This document shows positions 1 to 8,873 of a DNA stretch of 39,264 bases, in pieces. Both the position numbers and the translations under genes were made by a program. The stretch spans positions 1 through 39,264 of the forward strand of contig CAJXEC010000010.1 in assembly GCA_913052165.1 (NCBI GenBank), given 5' to 3'. This DNA is from an uncultured Rhodospirillaceae bacterium. Its GTDB lineage: Bacteria > Pseudomonadota > Alphaproteobacteria > MPNO01 > UBA2964. Under the pieces are notes generated by a model. The model ran no database searches. It saw nothing but the letters and a program-made list of their open reading frames with translations, and was not told the origin of the DNA. The first letter of the stretch is position 1; each line of letters opens with the position of its first letter.

Positions 1-1
1 A

Positions 2-1534
2 GACAAATCCCTTTTGGGGCACGTTTTAGCTCAGCGCTATTTACATCCAACAAAATATAGATCGAAATACTCCGAGCTGGCGGACTGGCTACAGTCATTT
101 GAAGATCATCCGGATGCATGGCGCATATATCGACTTGCTCTAAAGCGTAAACCTAGATCCGTACGACCACCGAAAAAGCCAAATTTTAGTAGATCCAAAA
201 AACCTGTGAGATTTAAAACACAATCTTATGGTATCTACTACCGATTGCGAAAAGCTTCTGTCCCGATTTCTTCCAAAACGCGAAATTTTCATCGTGAAGT
301 GCGCCGCCTTGTTTCAAAAGAAAGATTAACGCTAGCCGGAAGATTTGTAGATAAATTTAAAAAACGCGGTATGCACCCCGCCCATATTTCGATTGCGCGA
401 GCTCGGATATCTGCAGGTTGGTTTTATTATGGCGATGATAAAAAAACCACTGCTTTGGCAAAAAAAATAGATCCAAGCATGAGGCATTTGGCTCCTCTAG
501 GGTGGTGGTACAGTGGTTTGGCCTTCTTCAGAAAAGGCGAGTTTAAATCTGCAGCCAAAAACTTTGAATTACTGGCTCTTACCGATGATATATCCGAATC
601 CTCAAAAGCGTCTGCCTCGTTTTGGGCAGCAAGGTCGTACATGATAGCAAAATCGCCCACCAAGGCTATCAAATTTTTTAAAATTGCAGCAAGGCATAAG
701 TTCGAATTTTACGGGATTCTTGCACAAAAGGTCATCGGGTTAAAATTTTCTCAAAACTGGGAATCTGTCGAAAAAAATTCTAGGGAACTATCTATTTTTA
801 ACCAACATCAGTCAGCGCAAAGGGCTTTGAAATTATTACAAATCGGAGAGCGTATCCGAGCCGAGAGAGAACTGGACCAACTTAGGGGAGATCCGGGTCC
901 ACGTGCTCAGCGGGCCTTACTTCAATCCGCCGATGCGCTTTCCATGCCACGGCTAGCTTATCAAACTGCTAGATCTCTCGAATTTGATGGCACGCCATTG
1001 CTCTTGCGGGGCCTTTATCCCTTGCCACCTTGGATTCCCAAAGAGGGGCTTATCCTCGATCGCGCCCTTATTTTTGCCTTTATGCGGCAAGAATCAGCCT
1101 TTAGAACCAGGGCAAGAAGTCCCGCGGGAGCAAGGGGTTTGATGCAATTAATGCCAAAAACGGCCCTTTATATTGGTGGAAGAAAATATCGAGCCCGAAA
1201 TCTTCGCCGTTTATATGAACCAGAGATAAATATAAATTTAGGCCAGAAATACCTTAATTACCTGATGGAAAACGAATTAGTAGGACCCAATCTTTTATTC
1301 CTTACAGCTGCATATAACGCGGGCCCAGGAAACCTAAAAAAATGGAAAAAAAAACTTAAAACGGGTTTCGACTCACTCATGTTTATTGAGAGCATCCCCT
1401 CGAGGGAGACACGAAATTTTATCGAACGTGTCATTGCAAATTTTTGGATTTATAGAAATAGGCTCGGTCAGCCTGTTCCATCGTTAAAATCTCTAGCTGA
1501 AGGCGGGGTTCCAATGTATCAGGTACTCGACTAA
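2..1534 (+). CDS. slt: Soluble lytic murein transglycosylase (5' partial)
   Basis: Periplasmic enzyme that cleaves peptidoglycan glycan strands between MurNAc and GlcNAc, forming 1,6-anhydro ends. The reading frame is open to the left edge, so the true start and any signal peptide lie outside; a TTG at 14 is only an internal codon. Counting from 14, residues 1-330 form a helical-repeat region typical of the Slt superhelical domain. The catalytic goose-lysozyme-like domain follows, with the acid Glu in RQESAF (Glu360), then GLMQLMP (about 376-381) and AYNAGPGNLKKW. These three motifs define family 1 lytic transglycosylases. It lies 6 nt upstream of moaB on the same strand and may be cotranscribed with it. 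The family assignment is firm. Whether it is Slt70-like or a shorter relative cannot be decided without the 5' end. Confidence 0.93.
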   Translation, partial: DKSLLGHVLAQRYLHPTKYRSKYSELADWLQSFEDHPDAWRIYRLALKRKPRSVRPPKKPNFSRSKKPVRFKTQSYGIYYRLRKASVPISSKTRNFHREVRRLVSKERLTLAGRFVDKFKKRGMHPAHISIARARISAGWFYYGDDKKTTALAKKIDPSMRHLAPLGWWYSGLAFFRKGEFKSAAKNFELLALTDDISESSKASASFWAARSYMIAKSPTKAIKFFKIAARHKFEFYGILAQKVIGLKFSQNWESVEKNSRELSIFNQHQSAQRALKLLQIGERIRAERELDQLRGDPGPRAQRALLQSADALSMPRLAYQTARSLEFDGTPLLLRGLYPLPPWIPKEGLILDRALIFAFMRQESAFRTRARSPAGARGLMQLMPKTALYIGGRKYRARNLRRLYEPEININLGQKYLNYLMENELVGPNLLFLTAAYNAGPGNLKKWKKKLKTGFDSLMFIESIPSRETRNFIERVIANFWIYRNRLGQPVPSLKSLAEGGVPMYQVLD

Positions 1535-1540
1535 TTTTTA

Positions 1541-2083
1541 ATGCGAGACTTTAATATGGCAGGAATTGATCAAAATATAGAATTTAAGGCCCTTAATATT
1601 GCCGTCATGACAGTTTCGGACACCCGAACAGAAGAAACTGACAAATCCGGTGCGTTGCTCGTAGAAAGTTTGCTTGCAGCTGGTCATAACCTCTCAGCTA
1701 AAACAATTGTTCGCGATGAACAAACCGTAATAGAAGCCACGCTCAGGCAGTGGATCACTGATGAAACAGTCGATGTTGTATTGGCGACTGGAGGCACAGG
1801 CGTGACTGGCAGAGATGTGACCCCTGAAGCCTTTCAAGCGGTGTACGAAAAAGAAATTCCTGGATTTGGAGAATTATTCAGAATGATCAGTTACGACCTA
1901 ATAAAAACTTCAACATTACAATCTCGGGCAACAGCTGGGGTCGCTGGTGGCACCTACTTATTCGCTATTCCAGGCTCAACTGGAGCATGTCGTGACGCCT
2001 GGAACAAAATACTGATCCATCAACTAGACATTCGTCACAGGCCTTGTAACTTCGCTGAATTAATTCCGAGGCTAAAAGAGTAA
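1541..2083 (+). CDS. moaB: Molybdenum cofactor biosynthesis protein MoaB/Mog family
   Basis: Member of the MoaB/MogA fold, cytoplasmic. Members adenylylate molybdopterin or assist this step in molybdenum cofactor synthesis. Visible motifs are TVSDTR near the N terminus, the LATGGTGVTGRDVTPEA segment (about residues 80-96) and FAIPGSTGACRDAW near the C terminus, which form the pterin-binding surface of the family. The length of 180 aa (175 from the second ATG at 1556) fits MoaB. Neither ATG has a clear Shine-Dalgarno; the 1556 start gives an N terminus more like known MoaB proteins. No other molybdenum cofactor gene is nearby. E. coli MoaB is dispensable while Mog is the adenylyltransferase, so the exact role is inferred only at family level. 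Confidence 0.88.
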   Translation: MRDFNMAGIDQNIEFKALNIAVMTVSDTRTEETDKSGALLVESLLAAGHNLSAKTIVRDEQTVIEATLRQWITDETVDVVLATGGTGVTGRDVTPEAFQAVYEKEIPGFGELFRMISYDLIKTSTLQSRATAGVAGGTYLFAIPGSTGACRDAWNKILIHQLDIRHRPCNFAELIPRLKE

Positions 2084-2143
2084 TAATCAAAACTTTTATG
2101 GAACTGGATATTTTCTCTGTGGCATGTGGAACATGAATTGCCG

Positions 2144-3073
2144 ATGCAAAGCCGACGAAATCTTATTAATATTGGCGTAGACCTGGGCGGCACAAAAATT
2201 GAGTTTATTGCTCTTGATACGGATGGTTCAGAACTATTACGATTTCGTAAACATACTCCAGTTGATAACTACCCTGAGACCATCGAACTAATTGCAAGAA
2301 ACGTCTCAACCATCGAAAGCCGGTTTTCAGTTGAATGCAGTGTAGGAATAGGGATACCGGGATCAATTTCACCCTCTACTGGTCTGGTGCAAAACGCTAA
2401 CTCGACCTGGCTAAATGGCCAAGCTCTTGGTCAAGACCTTTCCTACGTTTTGAGCCGTAAGATTAAAATAGAAAATGATGCTAATTGCTTTGCCCTCTCA
2501 GAGGCAAAGGACGGCAGCGCTTTTGGTGCTCAGAGTATGTTCGGTGTTATTTTTGGTACTGGCGTTGGTGGCGGTCTTATCGCTAACAACAAGCTGATCG
2601 GAGGATCAAATGCGATAGGTGGAGAATGGGGACACAATCCCATGCCTGGCGAAGCCAGGGGCCTACATCAAGAGAGAAATTGTTGGTGTGGACAAAAAGA
2701 CTGCATTGAAACTTATTTATCAGGTCCTTCCCTGGAAAAAGAGTTTCTCGAAGAAACGGGGAAAAGATCGTCATGTGCTGAGATCTTCTCACCGGAGAAG
2801 ATTTTAGATCCTGCCGCAGCTAAAATAATCGCGCGCTTTGAAAAGCGGGCGGCGATAGCACTGTCGTCGGTGATAAATATCTTTGACCCCCAGATAATTG
2901 TCCTCGGGGGCGGTCTCTCCAATATAAAAAGAATCTACAATCAAATTCCGTTTCATTTGGAAAAATATATTTTCTCCAATGGCTACTCCGTTAATTTAAG
3001 ACCGCCGCATCATGGAGACTCAAGCGGCGTGCGTGGGGCAGCCCGTCTTTGGGATGACCGTATTTGCAGTTAA
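2144..3073 (+). CDS. mak: ROK-family sugar kinase, Mak (fructo/mannokinase)-like
   Basis: ATP-dependent hexose kinase of the ROK family, cytoplasmic. The phosphate-1 loop is GVDLGGTK near the N terminus, END at the substrate Asp region (ENDANCFALSEA), a GTGVGGG phosphate-2 motif, and the ROK zinc site GEWGHNP plus CWCGQKDCIETY, where one His and three Cys bind zinc. The segment NANSTWLNG and the wording around the zinc site closely match E. coli Mak fructokinase as I remember it, which is why I prefer fructo/mannokinase to GlcNAc kinase or glucokinase. A GTG at 2126 would add six residues; I chose the ATG at 2144 because it places the P-loop at a usual distance. It is 60 nt after moaB, with no sugar transporter nearby to confirm the substrate. 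Confidence 0.85.
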   Translation: MQSRRNLINIGVDLGGTKIEFIALDTDGSELLRFRKHTPVDNYPETIELIARNVSTIESRFSVECSVGIGIPGSISPSTGLVQNANSTWLNGQALGQDLSYVLSRKIKIENDANCFALSEAKDGSAFGAQSMFGVIFGTGVGGGLIANNKLIGGSNAIGGEWGHNPMPGEARGLHQERNCWCGQKDCIETYLSGPSLEKEFLEETGKRSSCAEIFSPEKILDPAAAKIIARFEKRAAIALSSVINIFDPQIIVLGGGLSNIKRIYNQIPFHLEKYIFSNGYSVNLRPPHHGDSSGVRGAARLWDDRICS

Positions 3074-3511
3074 GCTTCGCCTCTCATAAAAAGTTGAGAA
3101 GTATCCGCTACTTTGGCTGGCTGTATCATCACATTCTAGCTTTCTCGGGTGCACAACTTGCCTTTGTCTAACCCAAAGTTTGTGTATTTATCGGCTCTTT
3201 ATCGATTATGTCTCCCATACGTTCGGACCTTCAATCAGGTCGAGATTTGTTAGGTTTTTTTTGAACTTTGGTTGCCATAATTCTAGATTGTGTTCGATAT
3301 GTTTTACCGCGGCAAGCGGGGACTTGGTGGCAGGTTTAAGGTCCTCTTTTGGTCTCCTAACTCATAATACCCAGAGACTGCAGACTCTGTCCAACCAACA
3401 AAAAGCTTCTCAAAGACACAGAAATCCTCCTTCGCGTAAGCCCCACAATCAGAAAAACGCCTAAAAAGCAATATACTAATTTTGATCTATAAGTCTGCTA
3501 ATCTCTTAAGA
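3074..3511. other. Gap without recognised gene between ROK kinase and aspS
   Basis: This 438-nt stretch lies between two convergent genes. The open frames at 3180-3464 (+) and 3482-3667 (+) have no family features and unlikely composition, so I do not call them. On the minus strand there is a strong Shine-Dalgarno (AAGGAGGA, reading 3432 down to 3425) five bases before a GTG that opens a 20-codon frame (3419-3357). An 18-nt imperfect palindrome lies inside that frame (3372-3389). No tRNA, SRP RNA or 6S RNA signature was recognised. Confidence 0.4.
3372..3389. repeat. Imperfect 18-nt palindrome in the aspS downstream gap
   Basis: The sequence CAGAGACTGCAGACTCTG is symmetric about CTGCAG except for two symmetric A/A mismatches. 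It lies 122-139 nt beyond the aspS stop codon. It could be a protein-binding site or chance; no function is assigned. Confidence 0.3.
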
Positions 3512-5296
3512 CTACTCGTCTTTAGTCGGCGGCATCTCAACTCTTACATGAAGCTCCTCAAGGTGAGATTTACTTACTACCGCAGGAGCACCCATCATCA
3601 AGTCTTGAGCCTGTTGAGTCATCGGGAACATCGTGACTTCCCTAATATTTTCCTCACCCGCCAGTAACATTACAATTCTATCAATTCCAGGAGCAGAACC
3701 GCCATGGGGCGGTGCACCAAATTTCAATGCGTTGAGCATGCCGCCGAAACGCGCCTCTACCTCACTGGCAGCATAGCCAGCTAATTCGAAAGCCTTGTAC
3801 ATTATTTCTGGCCGATGATTTCTAATTGCACCGCTAGACAGCTCAATCCCATTGCACACTATGTCATATTGGAATGCTTTAATATCCAGTGGATCCTTCG
3901 CCTCAAGCGCTTCCAATCCCCCTTGAGGCATTGAAAAGGGATTATGGCTAAATTCCAAAGTTCCAGTTCGGGGGTCTAACTCGTACATCGGATAATCAAT
4001 TATCCAACAGAATTTAAACGTGTTCTGATCAATAAGCTCTAACTCGTTAGCTATCCGAGTTCTCGCCAATGCGCCAAACTCCGCAGCCGTCTCCGCCCTC
4101 TCACACACAAAAAATACTGCGTCACCGTCCTCAAAACCAGTTATATTTTGAAGTTTTGACAGGCGATCCTCATCAAGAAAACGAGCAATCGGACCTTTAG
4201 CCTCTCCATCTTGAAAAAGAATATATCCCAGACCCCCGGCTCCTTCTTTACGAGCCCAGTCATTGAGTTTATCGAAAAAACTTCTTGGCTGATTGGCGGC
4301 TGACGGTACTGGGAGAGCGCGCACTACTGCACCTTTCTCTATCCCTTTCGCAAAAATTTTAAAATCTGTTCCGCGCCAAACATCGGTCACATCCGACATC
4401 TCGATAGGATTACGAAGATCGGGTTTATCGGTCCCGTATTTCAGCATGGCATCTTCGTATGGAATTCGGGGGAATGGAGCGGCGGTTACTGTTTTTCCGT
4501 CACCAAATTCATTAAACACACCGTTTAAAACTGGTTCCAGCGCGGCAAACACATCTTCTTGTGTTACAAAAGACATCTCTATATCTAATTGGTAGAATTC
4601 TCCTGGTGACCTATCAGCCCTCGCATCCTCATCACGAAAACAAGGCGCTATTTGAAAGTAACGGTCAAAACCCGCCATCATAATTAACTGTTTAAATTGT
4701 TGGGGTGCTTGAGGTAACGCGTAAAATTGGCCTGGGTGCAAACGGCTCGGGACGAGAAAGTCCCTTGCGCCCTCAGGGGAAGTCGAAGTCAAAATTGGTG
4801 TCTGAAATTCAACGAACCCTTGTTCCGTCATTCGGCGCCTGATATCAGATATAACCCGCGACCGCAAAACAATATTTGAGTGAACTCTGTCACGCCTTAA
4901 GTCTAGGAAACGAAAACGTAATCTTGTCTCCTCACCATAATCTTCATCGCTATTCACTTGGAGAGGCAAAGTTTCTGCTGGACCTAAAACCTCAACTTCT
5001 TGTATCACTAATTCTACCTCGCCCGTTGGGATAGAGGAGTTAACCGTTTCATCACTTCTAGGAACTACTTTACCTGTCACACATATCACAGTCTCATTGC
5101 GGGCATCTTCGACAACGCCAAAAATAGGGCTGCTAGAGTCCACCACACATTGCGTGATCCCGTAATGGTCTCTTAAATCGACAAACAATAAGTTACCATG
5201 ATCTCGCTTGCGATGGATCCATCCTGACAATCTAACTTTTTCTCCGGCGTGTTCAATGCGTAGATCACCACACCGATGAGTTCTGTATTCGTGCAT
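3512..5296 (-). CDS. aspS: Aspartyl-tRNA synthetase
   Basis: Class IIb synthetase that charges tRNA with aspartate in the cytoplasm. The N-terminal OB-fold anticodon-binding domain ([18 protein letters not shown]) is followed by the bacterial-type catalytic core: QAPQQFKQ, class II motif 2 around [10 protein letters not shown], a GAD insertion domain, and motif 3 in [17 protein letters not shown] start it at the ATG at 5296 because [10 protein letters not shown] is the standard AspRS N terminus and gives 594 aa, near the usual length. A GTG at 5359 would add 21 residues with no family support. His33 in KRDHG corresponds to the position reported as His in non-discriminating bacterial AspRS (Leu in E. 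coli), hinting that it may also make Asp-tRNA(Asn). It diverges from rnd. Confidence 0.97.
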   Translation of the reverse strand: MHEYRTHRCGDLRIEHAGEKVRLSGWIHRKRDHGNLLFVDLRDHYGITQCVVDSSSPIFGVVEDARNETVICVTGKVVPRSDETVNSSIPTGEVELVIQEVEVLGPAETLPLQVNSDEDYGEETRLRFRFLDLRRDRVHSNIVLRSRVISDIRRRMTEQGFVEFQTPILTSTSPEGARDFLVPSRLHPGQFYALPQAPQQFKQLIMMAGFDRYFQIAPCFRDEDARADRSPGEFYQLDIEMSFVTQEDVFAALEPVLNGVFNEFGDGKTVTAAPFPRIPYEDAMLKYGTDKPDLRNPIEMSDVTDVWRGTDFKIFAKGIEKGAVVRALPVPSAANQPRSFFDKLNDWARKEGAGGLGYILFQDGEAKGPIARFLDEDRLSKLQNITGFEDGDAVFFVCERAETAAEFGALARTRIANELELIDQNTFKFCWIIDYPMYELDPRTGTLEFSHNPFSMPQGGLEALEAKDPLDIKAFQYDIVCNGIELSSGAIRNHRPEIMYKAFELAGYAASEVEARFGGMLNALKFGAPPHGGSAPGIDRIVMLLAGEENIREVTMFPMTQQAQDLMMGAPAVVSKSHLEELHVRVEMPPTKDE

Positions 5297-5429
5297 GTCG
5301 GTTCCAACCCCTATAAATACGTTACCTGGTCTCAACTCAATCCTCGACGGAGAGGCCACGGATTAGCTCTAAATGTCAAGAGGAATCGCCCCCTATCCGA
5401 GATGAAATTAATTGTGTATAGCCAGGCTC

Positions 5430-6593
5430 ATGTTAGTAATAACGGATAATGACACCCTCTTTACCTTTTGCGACAAAGTCGCCGCTTCTTCCGCCTTCAT
5501 AACGGTTGATACCGAGTTCATGCGAGAGACTACTTACTGGTCCGAACTCTGCCTAATTCAGATAGCGGGGGAAGAGGAAGCAGCAGCTATCGATGTGCTT
5601 GGCAACAATCTTGATCTCTCGCCGGTCCTAGATCTTATGAGGAACCTCTCAATAATGAAAGTTTTCCATGCTGCACGACAAGATTTAGAGATCTTTTTTC
5701 GGTTGATGGGCGAAATACCCAGACCCATTTTTGATACCCAAATTTTCTCCATGGTCTGCGGTTTTGGAGAGTCGGTAGGCTATGAGACCTTAGTGAAAAC
5801 ACTTACAAAAGAAAGAATTGACAAAACCGCTCGTTTTACTAACTGGAAAAATAGGCCCCTATCGGAAAAGCAACTTTCCTATGCGTTGTCAGACGTTACC
5901 CATCTGAGAATTATCTACAAAAGGTTGCTTCAAATGCTAGCTATAAACGAGCGAAAAGATTGGGTTCGCCAGGAATTAGAGGTTTTAACTAACGTCAAAA
6001 CATACCTGATGGATCCAAATGACTCATGGAAACGCATAAAACACAAACTTTCCAGGCCCCGCCAGCTATTAATATTACGGGAAGTAGCTGCATGGCGAGA
6101 AATTGAAGCTCAACGTCGAAATATCCCGAGAACACACGTGCTTCGGGATCAGGCCCTTTTAGAAATCGCCTCACAAGCACCAAGAACCGAGAAAGCTTTT
6201 AGGACGCTCCGCGGCCTAAAGACCGGCCTGCTGAAAACAGAAAAGTTAAGGTCTCTACTTGCCGCCATAAACAAAGGTGCTGAATTACCAGAAAATTTGG
6301 CTCCTGTGCTGCCCCGCAGAACTCAAAAAGACGCGTCCATGGAAGCGACAAGAGACCTTATCAAAATACTTCTGAAACATAGCTCAAATGAGCACGGTGT
6401 TGCCCCAAAATTAATAATTACCGCTGATGGAATCGAAAAATTGATATCTCGTGAGAACAGCGTAGAAGAAATGCTCCCCGGCTGGAGGTATAAAATCTTC
6501 GGAAAGCATGCGACTAAATTGTTAGAAGGGAAACTTGCACTCAGCACAAATGGTAAACACATTAAATTAATTGATCTTAGCCATTCCTTTTAA
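5430..6593 (+). CDS. rnd: Ribonuclease D
   Basis: 3'-5' exoribonuclease that trims tRNA and other stable RNA precursors. The DEDDy exonuclease domain is complete: Exo I VDTEF with D27 and E29, Exo II HAARQD with D85, and Exo III YALSD with Y151 and D155. An HRDC domain follows at roughly residues 207-285 (PRQLLILREVAAWRE onward), giving 387 aa, normal for RNase D. The ATG at 5430 is chosen; an upstream TTG at 5412 would add six residues. The gene is divergent from aspS, its usual alphaproteobacterial neighbour. It ends tail to tail with hdaA, with the two TAA stops sharing TTAA. Confidence 0.96.
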   Translation: MLVITDNDTLFTFCDKVAASSAFITVDTEFMRETTYWSELCLIQIAGEEEAAAIDVLGNNLDLSPVLDLMRNLSIMKVFHAARQDLEIFFRLMGEIPRPIFDTQIFSMVCGFGESVGYETLVKTLTKERIDKTARFTNWKNRPLSEKQLSYALSDVTHLRIIYKRLLQMLAINERKDWVRQELEVLTNVKTYLMDPNDSWKRIKHKLSRPRQLLILREVAAWREIEAQRRNIPRTHVLRDQALLEIASQAPRTEKAFRTLRGLKTGLLKTEKLRSLLAAINKGAELPENLAPVLPRRTQKDASMEATRDLIKILLKHSSNEHGVAPKLIITADGIEKLISRENSVEEMLPGWRYKIFGKHATKLLEGKLALSTNGKHIKLIDLSHSF

Positions 6594-7267
6594 AACCATT
6601 CTCCCAAAACATCACGTGCAAAAGGAATTGTAATTGCCCTTTTCTGTGATAGCGACTCCTCGTTAAGACGTTCAACGATTTCGAGAGCCGCGCTATAGCT
6701 TCTATTCATTCTTGTGGCGATAAAGTTTATTAGGTCGGAGTTCACAGAGACCTGCTTATCATCAAACATTTTTAACAAAATGCCTTTTAATAAATCATCG
6801 TCAGGGAGTCCTATTTCAGAGATTGGTAAACTTTTTAAACGCGAGATTAAATCAGGTAGGGAGCACTGCCAAACCGCCGGAGGCTTTTTAGCCGTAAAAA
6901 GAAGATAACCTCCTTTGGAATAGATATGATTGTATAAATGAAGCAAGGCCTCTGGATTAGCCAAATCCGCATCATCCACAAAACATGACAGAACCCTATC
7001 GTTTTCACGGACTGTTTCTAAGACCTTTGAGACTTCTGACCCTTTGACTCCTATTGCATTACTGTGATCTCTCCAAAGACAACTCAAGTGCGTTTTACCA
7101 GAACCATGAGGACCACAAACTACCAACCCATGCATTGGCCATTCTGGCCAGATATCGATCCAATGCATAGCCTCTCTGTTAGACTTCGAGACAATAAAAT
7201 CAGGGCGCCCGCTTAATGATCTTATGGAAACGTCTAGCACATACTGCCTTGGCAATTTTTCTCTCAT
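6590..7267 (-). CDS. hdaA: DnaA-like AAA+ regulator HdaA
   Basis: AAA+ protein homologous to the ATPase domain of DnaA but lacking its DNA-binding domain. Hda proteins bind the sliding clamp and promote hydrolysis of DnaA-bound ATP, limiting re-initiation. Walker A is GPHGSGKT (residues 52-59), Walker B ends in FVDDAD (about 96-101), and the sensor region ISRLKSLP follows. The N terminus has RQYVLDV, a degenerate version of the clamp-binding motif of Hda. The length of 225 aa is normal. It is the last gene of a four-gene operon, 10 nt after the AI-2E permease, and has no clear Shine-Dalgarno. In Caulobacter hdaA neighbours ppk1, but here rnd follows directly. Confidence 0.9.
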   Translation of the reverse strand: MREKLPRQYVLDVSIRSLSGRPDFIVSKSNREAMHWIDIWPEWPMHGLVVCGPHGSGKTHLSCLWRDHSNAIGVKGSEVSKVLETVRENDRVLSCFVDDADLANPEALLHLYNHIYSKGGYLLFTAKKPPAVWQCSLPDLISRLKSLPISEIGLPDDDLLKGILLKMFDDKQVSVNSDLINFIATRMNRSYSAALEIVERLNEESLSQKRAITIPFARDVLGEWF

Positions 7268-7277
7268 TTCAACAGTT

Positions 7278-8324
7278 TTAAAAATCTCTCAGGTTTTTTC
7301 TATAACCATCCGCTGCGAAACGAATTAAAACGCCACAAACTGCGGCAACTGGGATCGCAACGAGGACGCCACTGAAGCCCAACAATGCACCCCCAACCAT
7401 CAATGCAAATATCATCCAAACAGGATGAAGCCCTATCCTATCACCAACCAGCTTAGGGGTGATGAAATTTCCTTCTATTACCTGTCCAATCAAAAAGATC
7501 GCGGTCACTAACAGTAAGGGATCCCAACTTCCAAATTGTAAGAATGCCAGAACTAGTGAAACTATTAAGCCGAGTAGCATTCCAATATACGGCACAAAAG
7601 AAATAAGCCCAGCGATAATCCCTGCTACCAAAGCAAAGTCTAACCCAAGAAATATCAAAGCAACGGAATAGTAAAATACGAGTATTGAACAGACAATTAA
7701 TTGACCGCGTATAAAACTTGCAAGCACTTGATCTATCGAAGCCAAAAGACTTTTTGTAGTTTCTAAGTGCCGTTTGGGTATCAGATCAAGCAACAATGCG
7801 ACCAAGCGATCCCAATCGCGTAAAAGATAAAAAAGAACTATCGGGGTTATTATCACTAGGGAGAGAAAATTTAGCGCTGCCAGTCCACCAACCCAGAAAG
7901 TTCGGGTCAAATCACCTACCCATTTGATAGCGTGTGGTCCGTATGCTTCACTCACTTTTTCCGCTAGCAAAGCCTGATCAAAGATGGGCCAACTATCTTG
8001 AAGGTTGGTAATAATGGGACCAACGGCGATCCTTAATTTTTCAATGTAATTGGGCGCTTGCTCAATAAAATCAATAAACTGTTGCAAAAGAATAGGCGCA
8101 AAAAATATAAAAACGCCAACAGCAAGAAATATTGCACCAAAAGCTAATATCGCCGCTCCAAGCCAGCGCGGGCACCCTGCAGACTCCAAAAAATCTGCAA
8201 CGGGATCAAGCAGGTAAGCTAAAACAAGACCAACAATAAAAGGAAGAAGAATGTCAGAGATTGCCCATAAAAATCCAAATAAAAAGAAAGCAAATCCCAA
8301 AATCCAAATATTTCTTGAACTCAT
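7278..8324 (-). CDS. AI-2E family transporter (PerM/TqsA-like membrane protein)
   Basis: Integral inner-membrane protein of the AI-2E exporter family (PF01594), 348 aa. About seven or eight hydrophobic segments are visible, with the family's central amphipathic region (residues about 75-130) and the conserved segment FVPYIGMLLG after GLISF. Family members include autoinducer-2 exporters, Na+/H+ antiporters and permeases of unknown substrate, so a transported compound cannot be named. Its ATG overlaps the pgsA-like stop by 4 nt (ATGA), which implies translational coupling. It lies between the phospholipid gene and hdaA in an arrangement I recall as common in alphaproteobacteria. Confidence 0.9.
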   Translation of the reverse strand: MSSRNIWILGFAFFLFGFLWAISDILLPFIVGLVLAYLLDPVADFLESAGCPRWLGAAILAFGAIFLAVGVFIFFAPILLQQFIDFIEQAPNYIEKLRIAVGPIITNLQDSWPIFDQALLAEKVSEAYGPHAIKWVGDLTRTFWVGGLAALNFLSLVIITPIVLFYLLRDWDRLVALLLDLIPKRHLETTKSLLASIDQVLASFIRGQLIVCSILVFYYSVALIFLGLDFALVAGIIAGLISFVPYIGMLLGLIVSLVLAFLQFGSWDPLLLVTAIFLIGQVIEGNFITPKLVGDRIGLHPVWMIFALMVGGALLGFSGVLVAIPVAAVCGVLIRFAADGYRKNLRDF

Positions 8325-8872
8325 CTGGTAGCCCCTCCCGTTTCAGATATTTGATCACGGAAAATGCTAGAGATGTAAGCACCACCTGACAGAATTGTAA
8401 AAAGAGCTATTAAGTAAATTGCAACTTGTTTCACATCCCATAGCGCATGTTGAAAGGTAAGTTCAGCAAGCACAAAGATTATCAGTAAAATCTGCAAGGC
8501 TGTATTCAATTTGCTTATGATCAAAGTACGCAATTTGACTTCAGCTTTAGAAACGTGCAGGAGCAACACTCCTCCGATAATAAGCAAATCTCGGAATACC
8601 ACCAAAATAGCCAGCCATAAGGGAATTTGATCTATGGCGCCAAGGGTTATATAGACCCCCATCAATAAGACCTTATCCGCCAGTGGATCAAGATATGTAC
8701 CAAGTTTTGAACTCTGTTTCCAATGTTTAGCTATAAATCCGTCTAAAGCATCAGATATGCCAGCAGCTAGGAATAACCAAAACGCCGCATTGAAATGGTT
8801 GGTAAGGATTAACCAGACCAGAATAGGCACACTGAATAAACGGGCGAGTGATATGGTATTAGGTAAATTCAC
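8321..8872 (-). CDS. pgsA: CDP-alcohol phosphatidyltransferase (PGP/cardiolipin synthase-like)
   Basis: Inner-membrane enzyme of the CDP-alcohol phosphotransferase family, which joins CDP-diacylglycerol to an alcohol phosphate in phospholipid synthesis. The signature D(x2)DG(x2)A-K(x8)G(x3)D(x3)D is present at residues 41-66 with all four metal-binding Asp (D41, D44, D62, D66). The usual Arg after Ala is Lys49. At 183 aa with about five or six membrane segments it resembles phosphatidylglycerophosphate synthase, but a cardiolipin synthase role is possible and the substrate is not proven. It starts at a GTG one base after the DUF2066 stop, and its TGA overlaps the next gene's ATG. Confidence 0.85.
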   Translation of the reverse strand: MNLPNTISLARLFSVPILVWLILTNHFNAAFWLFLAAGISDALDGFIAKHWKQSSKLGTYLDPLADKVLLMGVYITLGAIDQIPLWLAILVVFRDLLIIGGVLLLHVSKAEVKLRTLIISKLNTALQILLIIFVLAELTFQHALWDVKQVAIYLIALFTILSGGAYISSIFRDQISETGGATR

Positions 8873-8873
8873 T

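Noticed and set aside
3082-3099. TCTCA/TGAGA stem as terminator of the ROK kinase gene
   Set aside because: Only five pairs, AT-rich loop, and no U-tract.
3180-3667. Two plus-strand open frames of 94 and 61 codons after the ROK kinase
   Set aside because: No recognisable motifs, odd composition, no good ribosome site, and the second overlaps the aspS coding end. Probably chance.
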